Shown here piece after piece: positions 15,918 to 23,509 of a stretch of 34,808 nt of DNA. Every line of letters begins with the position of its first letter. The stretch's first letter is position 1. Both the position numbers and the translations under genes were made by a program. The stretch comes from Candidatus Eisenbacteria bacterium (lineage in GTDB: Bacteria > Desulfobacterota > Binatia > DP-6). The notes under the pieces were generated by a model. It had not been told where the DNA came from, searched no databases, and was given only the letters and a program-made list of their open reading frames with translations. The stretch covers positions 1-34,808 of the forward strand of contig DATJZY010000050.1 in NCBI GenBank assembly GCA_035577985.1, given 5' to 3'.

Positions 15918-16568
15918 GTGGCGCGAAAGCCCCGCGAGGAGGCCCGCAAGGCCCGCAACGACGTCTACCGCCAGCACATCCTCGAAGCCGCCGAGCAGGT
16001 CTTCGCGGACAAGGGCTTCGAGGCCGCGAAGCTGCAGGACATCTCGACCCGCGCCGGCCTCTCGATGGGGACCATCTACGCGATCTTCCCCGGCAAGACG
16101 GAGCTCTTCACCGCCCTCCTCGAAGAGCGCGGCCAGGAGATCCTGCAGCTCGTGCGCGAGATCGTCGCCGGGGACAACCCGGCCCGCCAGACGCTCGATC
16201 GCCTGATCGAGGGCTTCATCGGCTATTTCGCCGATCACCCGGATTTCCTCCGCATGCACCTGCGCTCCGGCGTCTCGTGGGCGCTCGGCCCCGCCCTCGC
16301 GACGGCGAGCCAGGTGCAGTGCTGGCAGGACATCCATCGCGAGCAGGCCGAGATCTTCCGGCGCGGCACGCGTGCCGGCGAGTTCATCGACGAGGATCCC
16401 GACTACCTCGCGAAGCTCTTCACGGTGATGGACCAGGTGCTCATGGCCGACTGGGTCGCCGGCGGCATGAAGACCGACCGCGCGCAGCTCGGTCAACGGC
16501 TGCGCGCGCAGGTGGAGCGCAGCTTCTACCAGACGCCGGCCCGTCCCGCCGCGCGCGCCGCGCGCTGA
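15918..16568 (+). CDS. TetR/AcrR-family transcriptional regulator
   Basis: The 216-residue product has an N-terminal TetR DNA-binding domain: ILEAAEQVFADKGFEAAKLQDISTRAG leads to the recognition helix LSMGTIYAIFPGKTELF (HTH about residues 38-57), followed by an alpha-helical ligand-binding domain. The last residues are a basic Ala/Arg tail. It is transcribed divergently from the LLM-led catabolic operon with a 103-bp shared control region, the standard arrangement for a local repressor released by a substrate or CoA-ester intermediate. The start is GTG 15918 with no good ribosome site; the next in-frame ATG is inside the HTH, so GTG is preferred. It probably represses the operon and itself. 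Confidence 0.92.
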   Translation: MARKPREEARKARNDVYRQHILEAAEQVFADKGFEAAKLQDISTRAGLSMGTIYAIFPGKTELFTALLEERGQEILQLVREIVAGDNPARQTLDRLIEGFIGYFADHPDFLRMHLRSGVSWALGPALATASQVQCWQDIHREQAEIFRRGTRAGEFIDEDPDYLAKLFTVMDQVLMADWVAGGMKTDRAQLGQRLRAQVERSFYQTPARPAARAAR

Positions 16569-16606
16569 CGCGGCGGATCGTTTCGCGTCGGCTGTAGCCA
16601 AACGAC

Positions 16607-16629
16607 CCGGCCGGTCTGCCGATGGCCGG
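16607..16629 (+). terminator. Possible hairpin after the TetR gene
   Basis: CCGGCC (16607-16612) and GGCCGG (16624-16629) can pair around an 11-base loop, 38 bp past the TetR stop. There is no T tract, so it is at best a weak intrinsic terminator; in very GC-rich DNA such short arms arise by chance. The rest of the 121-bp gap to the receiver gene shows nothing else I can support. Confidence 0.25.
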
Positions 16630-16689
16630 AACGAAAGGGCGGCATTCCGCAGCGCTGCCGCGGGCACGTGCATTGCTCTCCGCCGCGCC

Positions 16690-17064
16690 ATGCATCGCGC
16701 CGACAAAGCCGTTCTCGTCGTCGACCGCAGCCAGAGCTGGTGCCAGTACGTTGCCGACGCGCTGGTGGCCGCCGGCTATCACGTCGACTGGACCGTCGAT
16801 CCGCACACGTCCGTCGACCTGCTCGACCCGGGACGCCACGCGCTCGCGATCGTCGATGCCGACCTCGGCGCGCTGCGCGCCGCCGATCTGGTCGCCGCCT
16901 TCCGCCGTCGCGACCCGTCGCTGCGGGTGGTCCTGACGTCGGGCACGGCCGCCGCCGAACACGCCGACGACGCGCAGACGATCGGCGCGTTCTTCTCGCC
17001 GAAGCTCTTCCGCCCGCAGGCGCTGCTCTCGCTCGTCGCGGCGTGCCTGTCCTGCGCCGGCTGA
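16690..17064 (+). CDS. Single-domain response-regulator receiver protein
   Basis: The 124-residue product is one receiver (CheY-like) domain with no output domain. It opens with KAVLVVDRSQSW, where only Asp12 of the usual acidic pair is present, followed by the phosphoacceptor position Asp56 (ALAIVDADLG), Thr83 (VVLTSG) and Lys105 (FFSPKLFRP). The missing second acidic residue may weaken magnesium binding and phosphorylation. It could act as a phosphate shuttle or as a protein-interaction switch. No histidine kinase is encoded in the window. The gene lies alone on the plus strand between TetR and the converging DUF882 gene (13 bp between stops). No convincing ribosome site precedes ATG 16690. 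Confidence 0.8.
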   Translation: MHRADKAVLVVDRSQSWCQYVADALVAAGYHVDWTVDPHTSVDLLDPGRHALAIVDADLGALRAADLVAAFRRRDPSLRVVLTSGTAAAEHADDAQTIGAFFSPKLFRPQALLSLVAACLSCAG

Positions 17065-17077
17065 GCCGCGCCATGAC

Positions 17078-17626
17078 CTACCAGGACCGTACGGGTCCGG
17101 TGTCGAGGTGGACGAACCCGCTGCGCGGGTAGTAGCCGACGCCGCCCGCACCCATCGCGAGCGCGGCCCTGCGGAGCGTGCGCAGATCGCGGTCGGGCAG
17201 GAACACGTCTGCGGCGCGTCCCGTGAGATGGTAGCTGTTGGACGCGACGCTGTGGCTGTGCAGGCGCTTCAGCGCGTTCGTCTCGGCCGAGCGGTAACCG
17301 CACACGAGCTGGTAGGCTTCGCGAGTTCCGAGCCTGGTGCGCAGGGCGAAGAGCTGGTCGAGTAGCCGCGGATCGATGGCGCACTCCTCGCCGGTGCGAT
17401 GATCGCGGCAGAGGCGGTTCACCTCGCTCAACGCCTCGCGCTGGTAGCAGCCTTCGGCGAAGTACTCGACGGTCAGGTACTCGCCGGTGTTGATTGAATA
17501 GAGCGACAGCGCCCGCTCGTCCCAATTGCTCGCGGCGGCCCGCCCGGGGCCCACGAGTGCCCCGATGGCGAAGCCACTCGCGAGCCGCAGTATGTCGCGA
17601 CGGCTCCGCAAGGTGACCGCAGCCAT
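17078..17626 (-). CDS. DUF882/YcbK-family murein peptidase (M15-like)
   Basis: A 182-residue exported protein of the YcbK/MepK group, zinc peptidases that cleave peptidoglycan crosslinks. The N-terminus SRRDILRLASGFAIGALVG carries a twin-arginine-type signal (Arg9-Arg10), so folded export by Tat is likely. The domain shows LYSINTGEYLTVEYF, RLCRDHRTGE, VCGYRSAETN, and zinc ligands His133 (SYHLTGRAADV), Asp140 and His173 (GFVHLDTG). In E. coli MepK cleaves the 3-3 links made by L,D-transpeptidases, and here the next gene on the same strand, 92 bp upstream, is an L,D-transpeptidase; the pairing fits a joint role in 3-3 crosslink turnover. A GGGGAGGGG ribosome site precedes the ATG. Confidence 0.93.
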   Translation of the reverse strand: MAAVTLRSRRDILRLASGFAIGALVGPGRAAASNWDERALSLYSINTGEYLTVEYFAEGCYQREALSEVNRLCRDHRTGEECAIDPRLLDQLFALRTRLGTREAYQLVCGYRSAETNALKRLHSHSVASNSYHLTGRAADVFLPDRDLRTLRRAALAMGAGGVGYYPRSGFVHLDTGPVRSW

Positions 17627-17718
17627 GCCCCCTCCCCAGACGTGACGATGTGCGGCCCTCTTACACGGGGAGCGCTCGCGCGCTCAACCCCCTGGACGCA
17701 CTTTTTTTCGCGTCGCGA

Positions 17719-19365
17719 TCAGGGCTCGGCGGTCTCGACCCGCTCGCTCACCGGCTCGACGGCGTGGCCCGCGAGGGCCTCGGAGAGTCGATGGTCGCGG
17801 CCGTACGGATCGTCGACGAAGTGCATGCGGCCATCGGCGTCGACCCACGCCGTCTCGTACATGAGATGGGCGGGGATCGGGTGTGCGAGCGTGATGGTCG
17901 TCGTGTTCCAACCGGACAGGATCCGCTCGCGACGCGCCTCGCTCCAGCCTTGCGCGCCGTCGAGCAGATGATCGGCCAGGCCGAGCGCGTCGCCGACCCG
18001 CACGCAGCCGTGGGAGAGCGTGCGCTGCTCCTTGGCGAACAGGCGCTTCGAGTTCGTGTCGTGGAGATAGACGCCGAACACGTTCGGGACCAGGAACTTG
18101 ACGCGCCCGAGCGGGTTCTGTGGTCCCGGCGCCTGCCGGAGGCGGAACGAGGCCGCGCCTCGCGCGCCGGACCAGTCGAGCTTCTCGGGATCGTCTCCCG
18201 CGGCCCTGGGCTGCCAGCCCCCGATCAGGTGGATCCCCTGGCGCTCGAAGTAGGCTTTGTCGCGCTGCACCTTGGGCAGGAGCTCCTTGCGCGCGATCTT
18301 GTCCGGCACCGTCCAGGTGGGGTTGAAGATGACGTGCGTGATGGCGCTGCTGAACATGGGCGTCATCTTGTCGGTCTCCCCGACGATGACCGGCATCTCC
18401 ATGACCGGCGTGCCGTCCTCGTCGATGAGGCGCAGCCGGGCGGCGGCGATGTTCACCACGATGCGCGGGTTGCCGAGCTCGTCGGGGACCCAGCGCCAGC
18501 GCTCCATGTTGACGATGATCTGCTGGATGCGCTCGGCGATTCCGACGTTCAGAGCGGCGCGCCCGCGCGGACCGACGACGCCGTCGGGCGCGAGGCCGTG
18601 ACAGTCCTGGAACCGCTTCATCGCGGCGACGAGGTTCGCGTCGTAGTGCCGTGACCCGTGGTCGGGGCCGGGAGCGAGGTCGCCGCTCGCGATCAGGCGT
18701 GCGCGCAGCGCCGGCACCGCCGCGTCGTTGTTTCCGGGTCGGATGGTCGGCCCATCGGGGACGGTCGGCCAGCGCTTTCCATCGGCGAACGCGGCCCGGT
18801 ACGAGGCCAGCGCGGCGCGAAGTCCCCGATACGCAGCATGCTTCGGGGGGAGATCCTCCAGGGCGGGGCTCGGATCCGGCAGGGCGGCGATGGAACGCAC
18901 GAGCGGCACCGGATCGGGCGCGGGATCGAGCGCCACCTCGGCCGTAACGTGGCTCGGGCGGCTGTGGCCGTAGCGGACGTCGTACGCGTAGCGCAGCAAG
19001 CCGTCCGAGACGAGCAGGTCGAGCGCGGCCATGCCCTCCGCCGACTCGCTGTGCGTGCGCGCGATGATCGCCGCGACGTGATACGTGGCGGGATCGAGTC
19101 CTTCGTCGTTCGCCGCGGCGAGAATTTTTGTCACGGCCTCGACACGGCCCTGCCAAAGGGCTGACCCCGACCGGCCCTCGTACAGGGCCCAGACCTGGGA
19201 CGCGTTCAAGGTGACACCGTCGACGACGAGCGGGTCCCCGCTCGCGAGGAGGGCATTCACCGCCGACGCCACCGCGGAATCGGAGGCTGCGCCGGCGCGG
19301 GCGGGCATTCCCAGGCCGACGAGGAGCAGGATGGCGAGGATGGGTAGGCGAAGTGTCGGCGACAT
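17719..19365 (-). CDS. YcbB-type L,D-transpeptidase
   Basis: A 548-residue periplasmic enzyme that forms 3-3 crosslinks in peptidoglycan. A signal peptide (about 1-25) is followed by the helical scaffold domain of YcbB/LdtD-like proteins (WALYEGRSGSALW, LLRYAYDVRYGHSRP), a peptidoglycan-binding domain with RPGNNDAAVPALRARL and MKRFQDCHGLAPDGVVG, and the YkuD catalytic domain. The catalytic motif is SHGCVRV with nucleophile Cys454, preceded by the conserved HDTN step. I start at ATG 19365 because the signal peptide begins there; an upstream in-frame ATG at 19515 would overlap the cyclase gene and add no signal. It lies upstream of the DUF882 peptidase on the same strand. Confidence 0.95.
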   Translation of the reverse strand: MSPTLRLPILAILLLVGLGMPARAGAASDSAVASAVNALLASGDPLVVDGVTLNASQVWALYEGRSGSALWQGRVEAVTKILAAANDEGLDPATYHVAAIIARTHSESAEGMAALDLLVSDGLLRYAYDVRYGHSRPSHVTAEVALDPAPDPVPLVRSIAALPDPSPALEDLPPKHAAYRGLRAALASYRAAFADGKRWPTVPDGPTIRPGNNDAAVPALRARLIASGDLAPGPDHGSRHYDANLVAAMKRFQDCHGLAPDGVVGPRGRAALNVGIAERIQQIIVNMERWRWVPDELGNPRIVVNIAAARLRLIDEDGTPVMEMPVIVGETDKMTPMFSSAITHVIFNPTWTVPDKIARKELLPKVQRDKAYFERQGIHLIGGWQPRAAGDDPEKLDWSGARGAASFRLRQAPGPQNPLGRVKFLVPNVFGVYLHDTNSKRLFAKEQRTLSHGCVRVGDALGLADHLLDGAQGWSEARRERILSGWNTTTITLAHPIPAHLMYETAWVDADGRMHFVDDPYGRDHRLSEALAGHAVEPVSERVETAEP

Positions 19366-19439
19366 GACGGGCGCAGGGGCGCCCGAAGCGAATGCACGCC
19401 TCGTGCCGACCCGGCTGGACCTCACGATTTCCTCTGTTT

Positions 19440-20363
19440 CTACTTCACGGCGAGCGGATTGAGCGGCGATCCAACGCCACCCGTCACCCGGAGCGGCGGT
19501 GCGGTGAACAGGCATTCCCAGACGCCGTCCGCTGCGCAGTCGGCGGCGAGCGCCTCGAAGTCGAACATCTCCCCGAGCGTCAGTCCCATGTCGCGAATGC
19601 AGATCGCGTGGAATGGGAAAAGGACGGTCGGGTCCTCGGGCGGATAGACCTCGACCATGTTCGTGTCACTCGCCACGGCCGCGATCTCGCGCGCGTGGAG
19701 CCACTCGATGGTTTCGACGCCGAGCCCGGGCATCTGCTTCATGTAATAGACACGTTCGCCGTACACAGTGAAGACGCGCATGTAGCCGGTACGGACGAGG
19801 AGCACGTCGCCGCGCTCGACCCGGCTACCCTGCCGCTTCTCCGCCGCCTCGAGGTCGGCCGGGGAGATGACCTGGCCCGGTCCGAGCGACTCGACGCCCT
19901 TCAGCCGCGCCACGTCGAGCAGCACGCCGCGCGAGATGATTCCGGCCGACATCTTGTCGATGCCGTTGCGCTCCGCGCCCGACGGCGTGATCGCGGACGC
20001 GGCGTGTCCGTTGTAGAGCTGGCCGCCATAGTGGACGTGCGCGAGGCTGTCCCACTGGGTCGCGCACTGCAGCGGCATGACGATCACGTCGTCGGCGTAG
20101 CGCGGCCCGGCGGGATCGGGCGTCATCTGACCGTGCGTCGAGGTCATGATGTGCAGGGGGTTCACGCGGCCGGCCTGCCCGAACTGCGGGCCCTCGGCGC
20201 CGAAGGTGAGCCCGAGGCTGAAGACCTGCCCCCGCCGCACGCATCCCGCCGCTCGCCGGACGACCTCGGGCGTGATGAAGTTCACGGTTCCCCGTTCGTC
20301 GTCGGCGCCCCAACGCCCCCAGTTCGAGACCTTGCGGGCGAGCTCCGTCAGCGCCGGCGTCAT
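19440..20363 (-). CDS. Cyclase-family (kynurenine-formamidase-like) hydrolase
   Basis: A 307-residue metal-dependent hydrolase of the cyclase family (PF04199 type). The recognisable block is CATQWDSLAHVHYGGQLYNG (Trp104, Asp105, His109, His111), the metal-binding motif in this branch, with SRGVLLDVARLKGVE, ERGDVLLVRTGY and ASDTNMVEVYPPE downstream. Enzymes of this group open formamides, lactones or similar rings; members of this longer QWDSLAH branch occur in degradation clusters of many soil bacteria and are usually annotated only as cyclase family. It is 74 bp upstream of the L,D-transpeptidase gene but functionally unlike it, so the two may merely be adjacent. The ATG at 20363 starts the conserved ALxxLARKVSNWGRWG N-terminus. 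Confidence 0.9.
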   Translation of the reverse strand: MTPALTELARKVSNWGRWGADDERGTVNFITPEVVRRAAGCVRRGQVFSLGLTFGAEGPQFGQAGRVNPLHIMTSTHGQMTPDPAGPRYADDVIVMPLQCATQWDSLAHVHYGGQLYNGHAASAITPSGAERNGIDKMSAGIISRGVLLDVARLKGVESLGPGQVISPADLEAAEKRQGSRVERGDVLLVRTGYMRVFTVYGERVYYMKQMPGLGVETIEWLHAREIAAVASDTNMVEVYPPEDPTVLFPFHAICIRDMGLTLGEMFDFEALAADCAADGVWECLFTAPPLRVTGGVGSPLNPLAVK

Positions 20364-20406
20364 GTCGCGCGTCCGTTAGCACGACGACCCTCGGGGTGCA
20401 CGAGCG

Positions 20407-21645
20407 TCATTGGGCGGGGGCGAAGCGGAGACCGCCCGCCGTACGGACGATGCGCTTCTCGATGGGTGGCGATTCCTTCGTGACGAGGTTGCCGGCGGGA
20501 TCCTTGAACGTGTCGCGCCGTATGAAGCGCACGAAGGCCTCGTCGCCGGACGTCCTGATGTCGAGCACGGTCACGTCGACGTCGAGGTCCTGGACGGTCC
20601 GGAAGTAGGAGCGCAGCGACTCGACCTGGCTCGGTGACGACACCTGCCCGATCGTGCGGAGCGCTTCGGGGTCGCGCGCCCGCCACGCCGCTGCGTAGCG
20701 ATCGAGGAGCGCGCGCACCTCCTGGGAGCTGATGCCGCCGGCGGCTCTCGTGGCAGGCGGCGGCGCGGTCGTCGTCGTGACCGGCGCCGTGGTCGTCGTG
20801 GTCGGGCGCGTCGACGACGTGCTGGTCGTCGTCGGGGCGCGCGTGGTCGAGGTCGTGGACGGCCGCGTCGTGGTGGGTGCCCGTGTGGTCGACGTGGTCG
20901 AGGGCCGGCTCGTGGTCGGCGCCCGTGTGGACGTCGTCGTGGAGGTGGTCGCGCGTCGGGTCGACGAGCTGGTGGACGTCGTCGTCTCCGTGGACGACGT
21001 GGTCGACGTCGGCACGGTGGTGGGAACGAGCGACGTGGACGAGGGCTCGGTCGAGGCGGAGGCGCCGCTCGTCGACGACGTGGTCGTGGTCGGCGCCTGG
21101 GTCGTGGAGCTCGAGCTCGTCGACGACGTCGTCGACGTGGACGACGACGTGCTCGTCGACGTGGTCGTCGTCGAGCTGCTGCTCGTCGAGGTGGTCGCGA
21201 TCGCCGCCGTCGTGCTGGTCGTCGTGCTCGACGTGGTCGAGCTCGTCGTGGGCTCGGTCGACGTCGACGGGGAGGACGTCGTCATCCCGGCCGGGACGTC
21301 GATCGTAACGTCCCAGCTCCGGCCGACGCGTCCATCCGGGCCCTCGATGGCGACGGCGACGCGGTGGGTGCCGGCGAGCTCGACCGTCGCGTCGAGCGTC
21401 CAGCTCCGGCGCTCGCCGACGGGAAGGTCGTCGAACGTCCAACGATATAGGAGGCCCTCGCCCCCGGCCCACACCGCAAACTGCTTGCGGGTGCCTGCAC
21501 GGACATGAACCGAGGTCTGGTCGGGCACGACGTCGTAGACTTCCAGCTCGCCGACGAGCCGGGCCCCACCCGGGTGCGCGGAGCCGATGGCGAGCGCCAT
21601 GGCCACCCCGACCACCACCCCCGCCCCTGGATGCCCCACCCGCAC
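20407..21645 (-). CDS. Exported protein: Ig-like domain, Thr/Ser linker, NTF2-like domain
   Basis: From GTG 21645 the product has 412 residues. Residues 1-23 look like a signal or anchor (AGVVVGVAMALAIGSA). About 30-118 form a beta-sandwich-like region (FAVWAGGEGLLYRWTFDD, AGTHRVAVAIEGPDGRVG), resembling PKD/Ig domains. About 119-300 is almost pure Thr/Ser with scattered Ala/Pro/Arg. The C-terminus (SSQEVRALLDRYAAAWRARD ... DLDVDVTVLDIRTSGDEAFVRF) matches the SnoaL/NTF2-like pattern often used as a binding or assembly domain. The start is inferred: it follows a TATACT -10 by seven bases, and an upstream in-frame ATG at 21732 would run into the divergent gene and lacks a signal peptide. The function is unknown; the linker suggests a stalk, possibly O-glycosylated. 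Confidence 0.78.
   Translation of the reverse strand: MRVGHPGAGVVVGVAMALAIGSAHPGGARLVGELEVYDVVPDQTSVHVRAGTRKQFAVWAGGEGLLYRWTFDDLPVGERRSWTLDATVELAGTHRVAVAIEGPDGRVGRSWDVTIDVPAGMTTSSPSTSTEPTTSSTTSSTTTSTTAAIATTSTSSSSTTTTSTSTSSSTSTTSSTSSSSTTQAPTTTTSSTSGASASTEPSSTSLVPTTVPTSTTSSTETTTSTSSSTRRATTSTTTSTRAPTTSRPSTTSTTRAPTTTRPSTTSTTRAPTTTSTSSTRPTTTTTAPVTTTTAPPPATRAAGGISSQEVRALLDRYAAAWRARDPEALRTIGQVSSPSQVESLRSYFRTVQDLDVDVTVLDIRTSGDEAFVRFIRRDTFKDPAGNLVTKESPPIEKRIVRTAGGLRFAPAQ
20745..21290 (-). repeat. Low-complexity Thr/Ser-coding tract
   Basis: About 180 codons of degenerate Thr/Ser repeats, with a more regular RAPTTTRPSTTSTT unit of 14 codons repeated about three times near 20830-20960. The opposite strand of the tract reads as Val/Asp-rich frames, which are shadows. 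Confidence 0.75.
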
Positions 21646-21652
21646 GTTTCGG

Positions 21653-21660
21653 AGTATAAC
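21653..21660. promoter_or_regulatory. Putative bidirectional -10 element
   Basis: AGTATAAC reads as TATAAC on the plus strand (21655-21660) and TATACT on the minus strand (21658-21653). The plus -10 ends 5 bp before ATG 21666, and the minus -10 ends 7 bp before GTG 21645, so each would start transcription at or within a base or two of its start codon. Neither gene has a Shine-Dalgarno sequence. Overlapping -10 elements on both strands are an established cause of divergent transcription in bacteria. No good -35 is seen on either side. Confidence 0.5.
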
Positions 21661-21665
21661 CCGGG

Positions 21666-22259
21666 ATGGTGCGGTCGCTATACCTCGCCCTTGCCATCGG
21701 CTTGGCCATCGCCGGTTCCGCTGCCCGCGCACAGGGTGTCGACCCGTGCGACCTGCCCGACGGAACCATGTGCGCCGACGACGGCGACCCCTGCACGACC
21801 GACCTGTGCATGGCCGGCGCGTGCGTCCATCACTCCGTGCCGAGCCGCATCACCTGCGAGCCCGTGCTCGACGCCTACCGGCGCGCCGTGGAGCTCGGGG
21901 CGATGGTCGCGGAGCTGCAGGAGCTCGTCGCCACGAGCCAGCTCCCCGAGGGACCGCGCGTCACGATCATGAGCACGCTCGAGATCGTCGGCGGTGATCT
22001 CGCGACCACGTCCGACGCGCTGGCGGGACGCATTCCGCTGCCGCTCCCCGCCAACGGCTCGACCGTGGCCCAGATCCGCGCGCGGGCCGGGCTCGAGCTC
22101 GTCGCCGGCACGTCGCCCCTGGTACGTCCGCTGGCGCGCGCGCTGGCGAAGCCGGTCCCCGACCTGGCACGCCGCGCCCGTTTTCTGTATCGGAGCACGA
22201 ATCAGCTGAAACGCGAGCTGCGACGAATCCAACGGGTCTCCGGCGTCTTCGTACGCTAG
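21666..22259 (+). CDS. Secreted protein with an N-terminal Cys motif
   Basis: The 197-residue product has a signal peptide (1-22, ends AARA) followed by a Cys-rich segment with six Cys at 28, 36, 43, 48, 53 and 64; its core DDGDPCTTDLCMAGACVH is one unit of the DG-Cys repeat seen six times in the protein at 3360-5777. The rest (66-197) is predicted largely helical with Leu/Ala/Val-rich heptad-like stretches (VLDAYRRAVELGAMVAELQELV) and a basic C-terminus. I do not recognise a family. It begins directly at the putative bidirectional -10 and may be translated from a leaderless mRNA. The next gene, an outer-membrane barrel, starts 14 bp later, so the two are probably co-transcribed and may act together at the cell surface. 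Confidence 0.82.
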   Translation: MVRSLYLALAIGLAIAGSAARAQGVDPCDLPDGTMCADDGDPCTTDLCMAGACVHHSVPSRITCEPVLDAYRRAVELGAMVAELQELVATSQLPEGPRVTIMSTLEIVGGDLATTSDALAGRIPLPLPANGSTVAQIRARAGLELVAGTSPLVRPLARALAKPVPDLARRARFLYRSTNQLKRELRRIQRVSGVFVR

Positions 22260-22273
22260 CCGAAGGAGAGAGC

Positions 22274-23491
22274 ATGCGTCGATCCATCCTCCCCATCATC
22301 ACCGCCATCGCCCTGCTCGCCGCACCCGGGCTCGCCGGGGCGCGCTCGCTCGAGCGCAAGCTCAGCGACGCCTCCCAGACCGTCGGCATCGCGCCGACGT
22401 CGGCCTTCGACGCCTTCGCCGACAACATCGCCGATTTCGCAGCCCGCGCCCTGCCCATCACCTCGGCGTCGGCGGGCTTCACCTATCGGTACAACCCGAC
22501 CCTGGAAGTCTTCGAGCGGACGTCGGAGACGCTGGGTCCGGTCTTCCTCGAGCGCCCCGACACCCTCGGCCGGAACAAGTTCAACGTGAGCGTCAGCTTC
22601 CAGTACGTCGAATTCAACGAATTCGACGGCACGCAGCTCACGCGCCTCCAGAACAACGACCCCATCGTCACGACCGCCTTCGACGCCGGCGGCAACCAGA
22701 TCGGCTTCCGCGCCCAGACCCTGCGCTACAGCCTGGCGCTCCAGAACTACGTGACCACCGTCAGCTTCACCTGGGGCGTGCTCGACGACCTCGACCTCAA
22801 CATCCTCCTGCCGATCATCGCCACCAACATGCGCCTCGGCGTGCATGCGCAGGAGGTGGCGACGGCGGGTCTCGACGGCGTGTTCACGCCGTCGACCGGG
22901 CCGGAGCGCGTCGGCTACGAGAACGGCAATCCGGTCGGCGTCGGCGACATCCTGCTGCGCGCGAAGTATCAGCTCCCGCGCCTCGACTGGCTGCGCTCGG
23001 CCGCGGGGCTCGTGCTCCGCCTGCCCTCCGGCAGCCATGGCAACTTCCAGGGCACGGGTGACGTCGAGGTGTCGCCCTTCCTCTATCTCTCGACCGTACT
23101 GTGGGATCGTGTCGAGCCGACCATGAACCTCGGCATCGACTATGACGCCAGCAACGTGTCGAAGAGCGCGGCGAGCTACGGCATCGGCGTCGACGTCGAC
23201 ATCACCAAGCGCATCAACTTCAACCTCGCCTACCTCGGGCGCAGCCAGTTCGAAGGCACCGCGGAGCCCGACGACACCTCGTTCCTGCACCTGAGCAACG
23301 GCCAGACGGTGAGCGAGCCCCTGCTCGGCCTCAACTTCGGTCGCAAGGACACCTCCGACCTCTCGTTCGGCATCCGCGTCGTCGTGTGGGGCAACGTGAT
23401 GCTCTACGCGAACGGCATTTACGCGCTGAACGACCAGGGCCTACGCAACGACACCGTCATCCCGGCGGGGGGCATCGAGGGCACGTTCTAG
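22274..23491 (+). CDS. Outer-membrane beta-barrel protein (phenol MetA-like)
   Basis: A 405-residue protein with a signal peptide (1-23, ends AGA). The rest alternates polar and hydrophobic residues in strand-length segments (KFNVSVSFQYVEFNEF, LRYSLALQNYVTTVSFTWGVLDDLDLNILLPI, GDILLRAKYQLPR, GLVLRLPSG, NFNLAYLGRS) and ends in Phe (EGTF), the outer-membrane targeting signature. The GVLDDLDLNILLPI and GDILLRAKYQL motifs match the MetA-pathway-of-phenol-degradation outer-membrane family (PF13557 type), proposed to help uptake of hydrophobic substrates; the transport role is not proven for the family. An AAGGAG site precedes ATG 22274. It follows the Cys-motif secreted protein by 14 bp and converges with the second LLM gene (18 bp). 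Confidence 0.88.
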   Translation: MRRSILPIITAIALLAAPGLAGARSLERKLSDASQTVGIAPTSAFDAFADNIADFAARALPITSASAGFTYRYNPTLEVFERTSETLGPVFLERPDTLGRNKFNVSVSFQYVEFNEFDGTQLTRLQNNDPIVTTAFDAGGNQIGFRAQTLRYSLALQNYVTTVSFTWGVLDDLDLNILLPIIATNMRLGVHAQEVATAGLDGVFTPSTGPERVGYENGNPVGVGDILLRAKYQLPRLDWLRSAAGLVLRLPSGSHGNFQGTGDVEVSPFLYLSTVLWDRVEPTMNLGIDYDASNVSKSAASYGIGVDVDITKRINFNLAYLGRSQFEGTAEPDDTSFLHLSNGQTVSEPLLGLNFGRKDTSDLSFGIRVVVWGNVMLYANGIYALNDQGLRNDTVIPAGGIEGTF

Positions 23492-23509
23492 CGCTCGACG
23501 CGCGCTCCA

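Noticed and set aside
11523..16706. A 1727-codon open minus-strand frame
   Set aside because: Only its 3' third is the amidohydrolase gene. Upstream it runs through ALDH, LLM and TetR genes in alternative frames and is Arg/Ala-rich; an effect of high GC.
20732..21508. Val/Asp-rich plus-strand frame (also at 32743-33273 and 33409-33744 on the minus strand)
   Set aside because: These are complements of Thr/Ser-coding linkers; ACG/TCG codons read as CGT/CGA or GTC/GAC on the other strand and never give stops.
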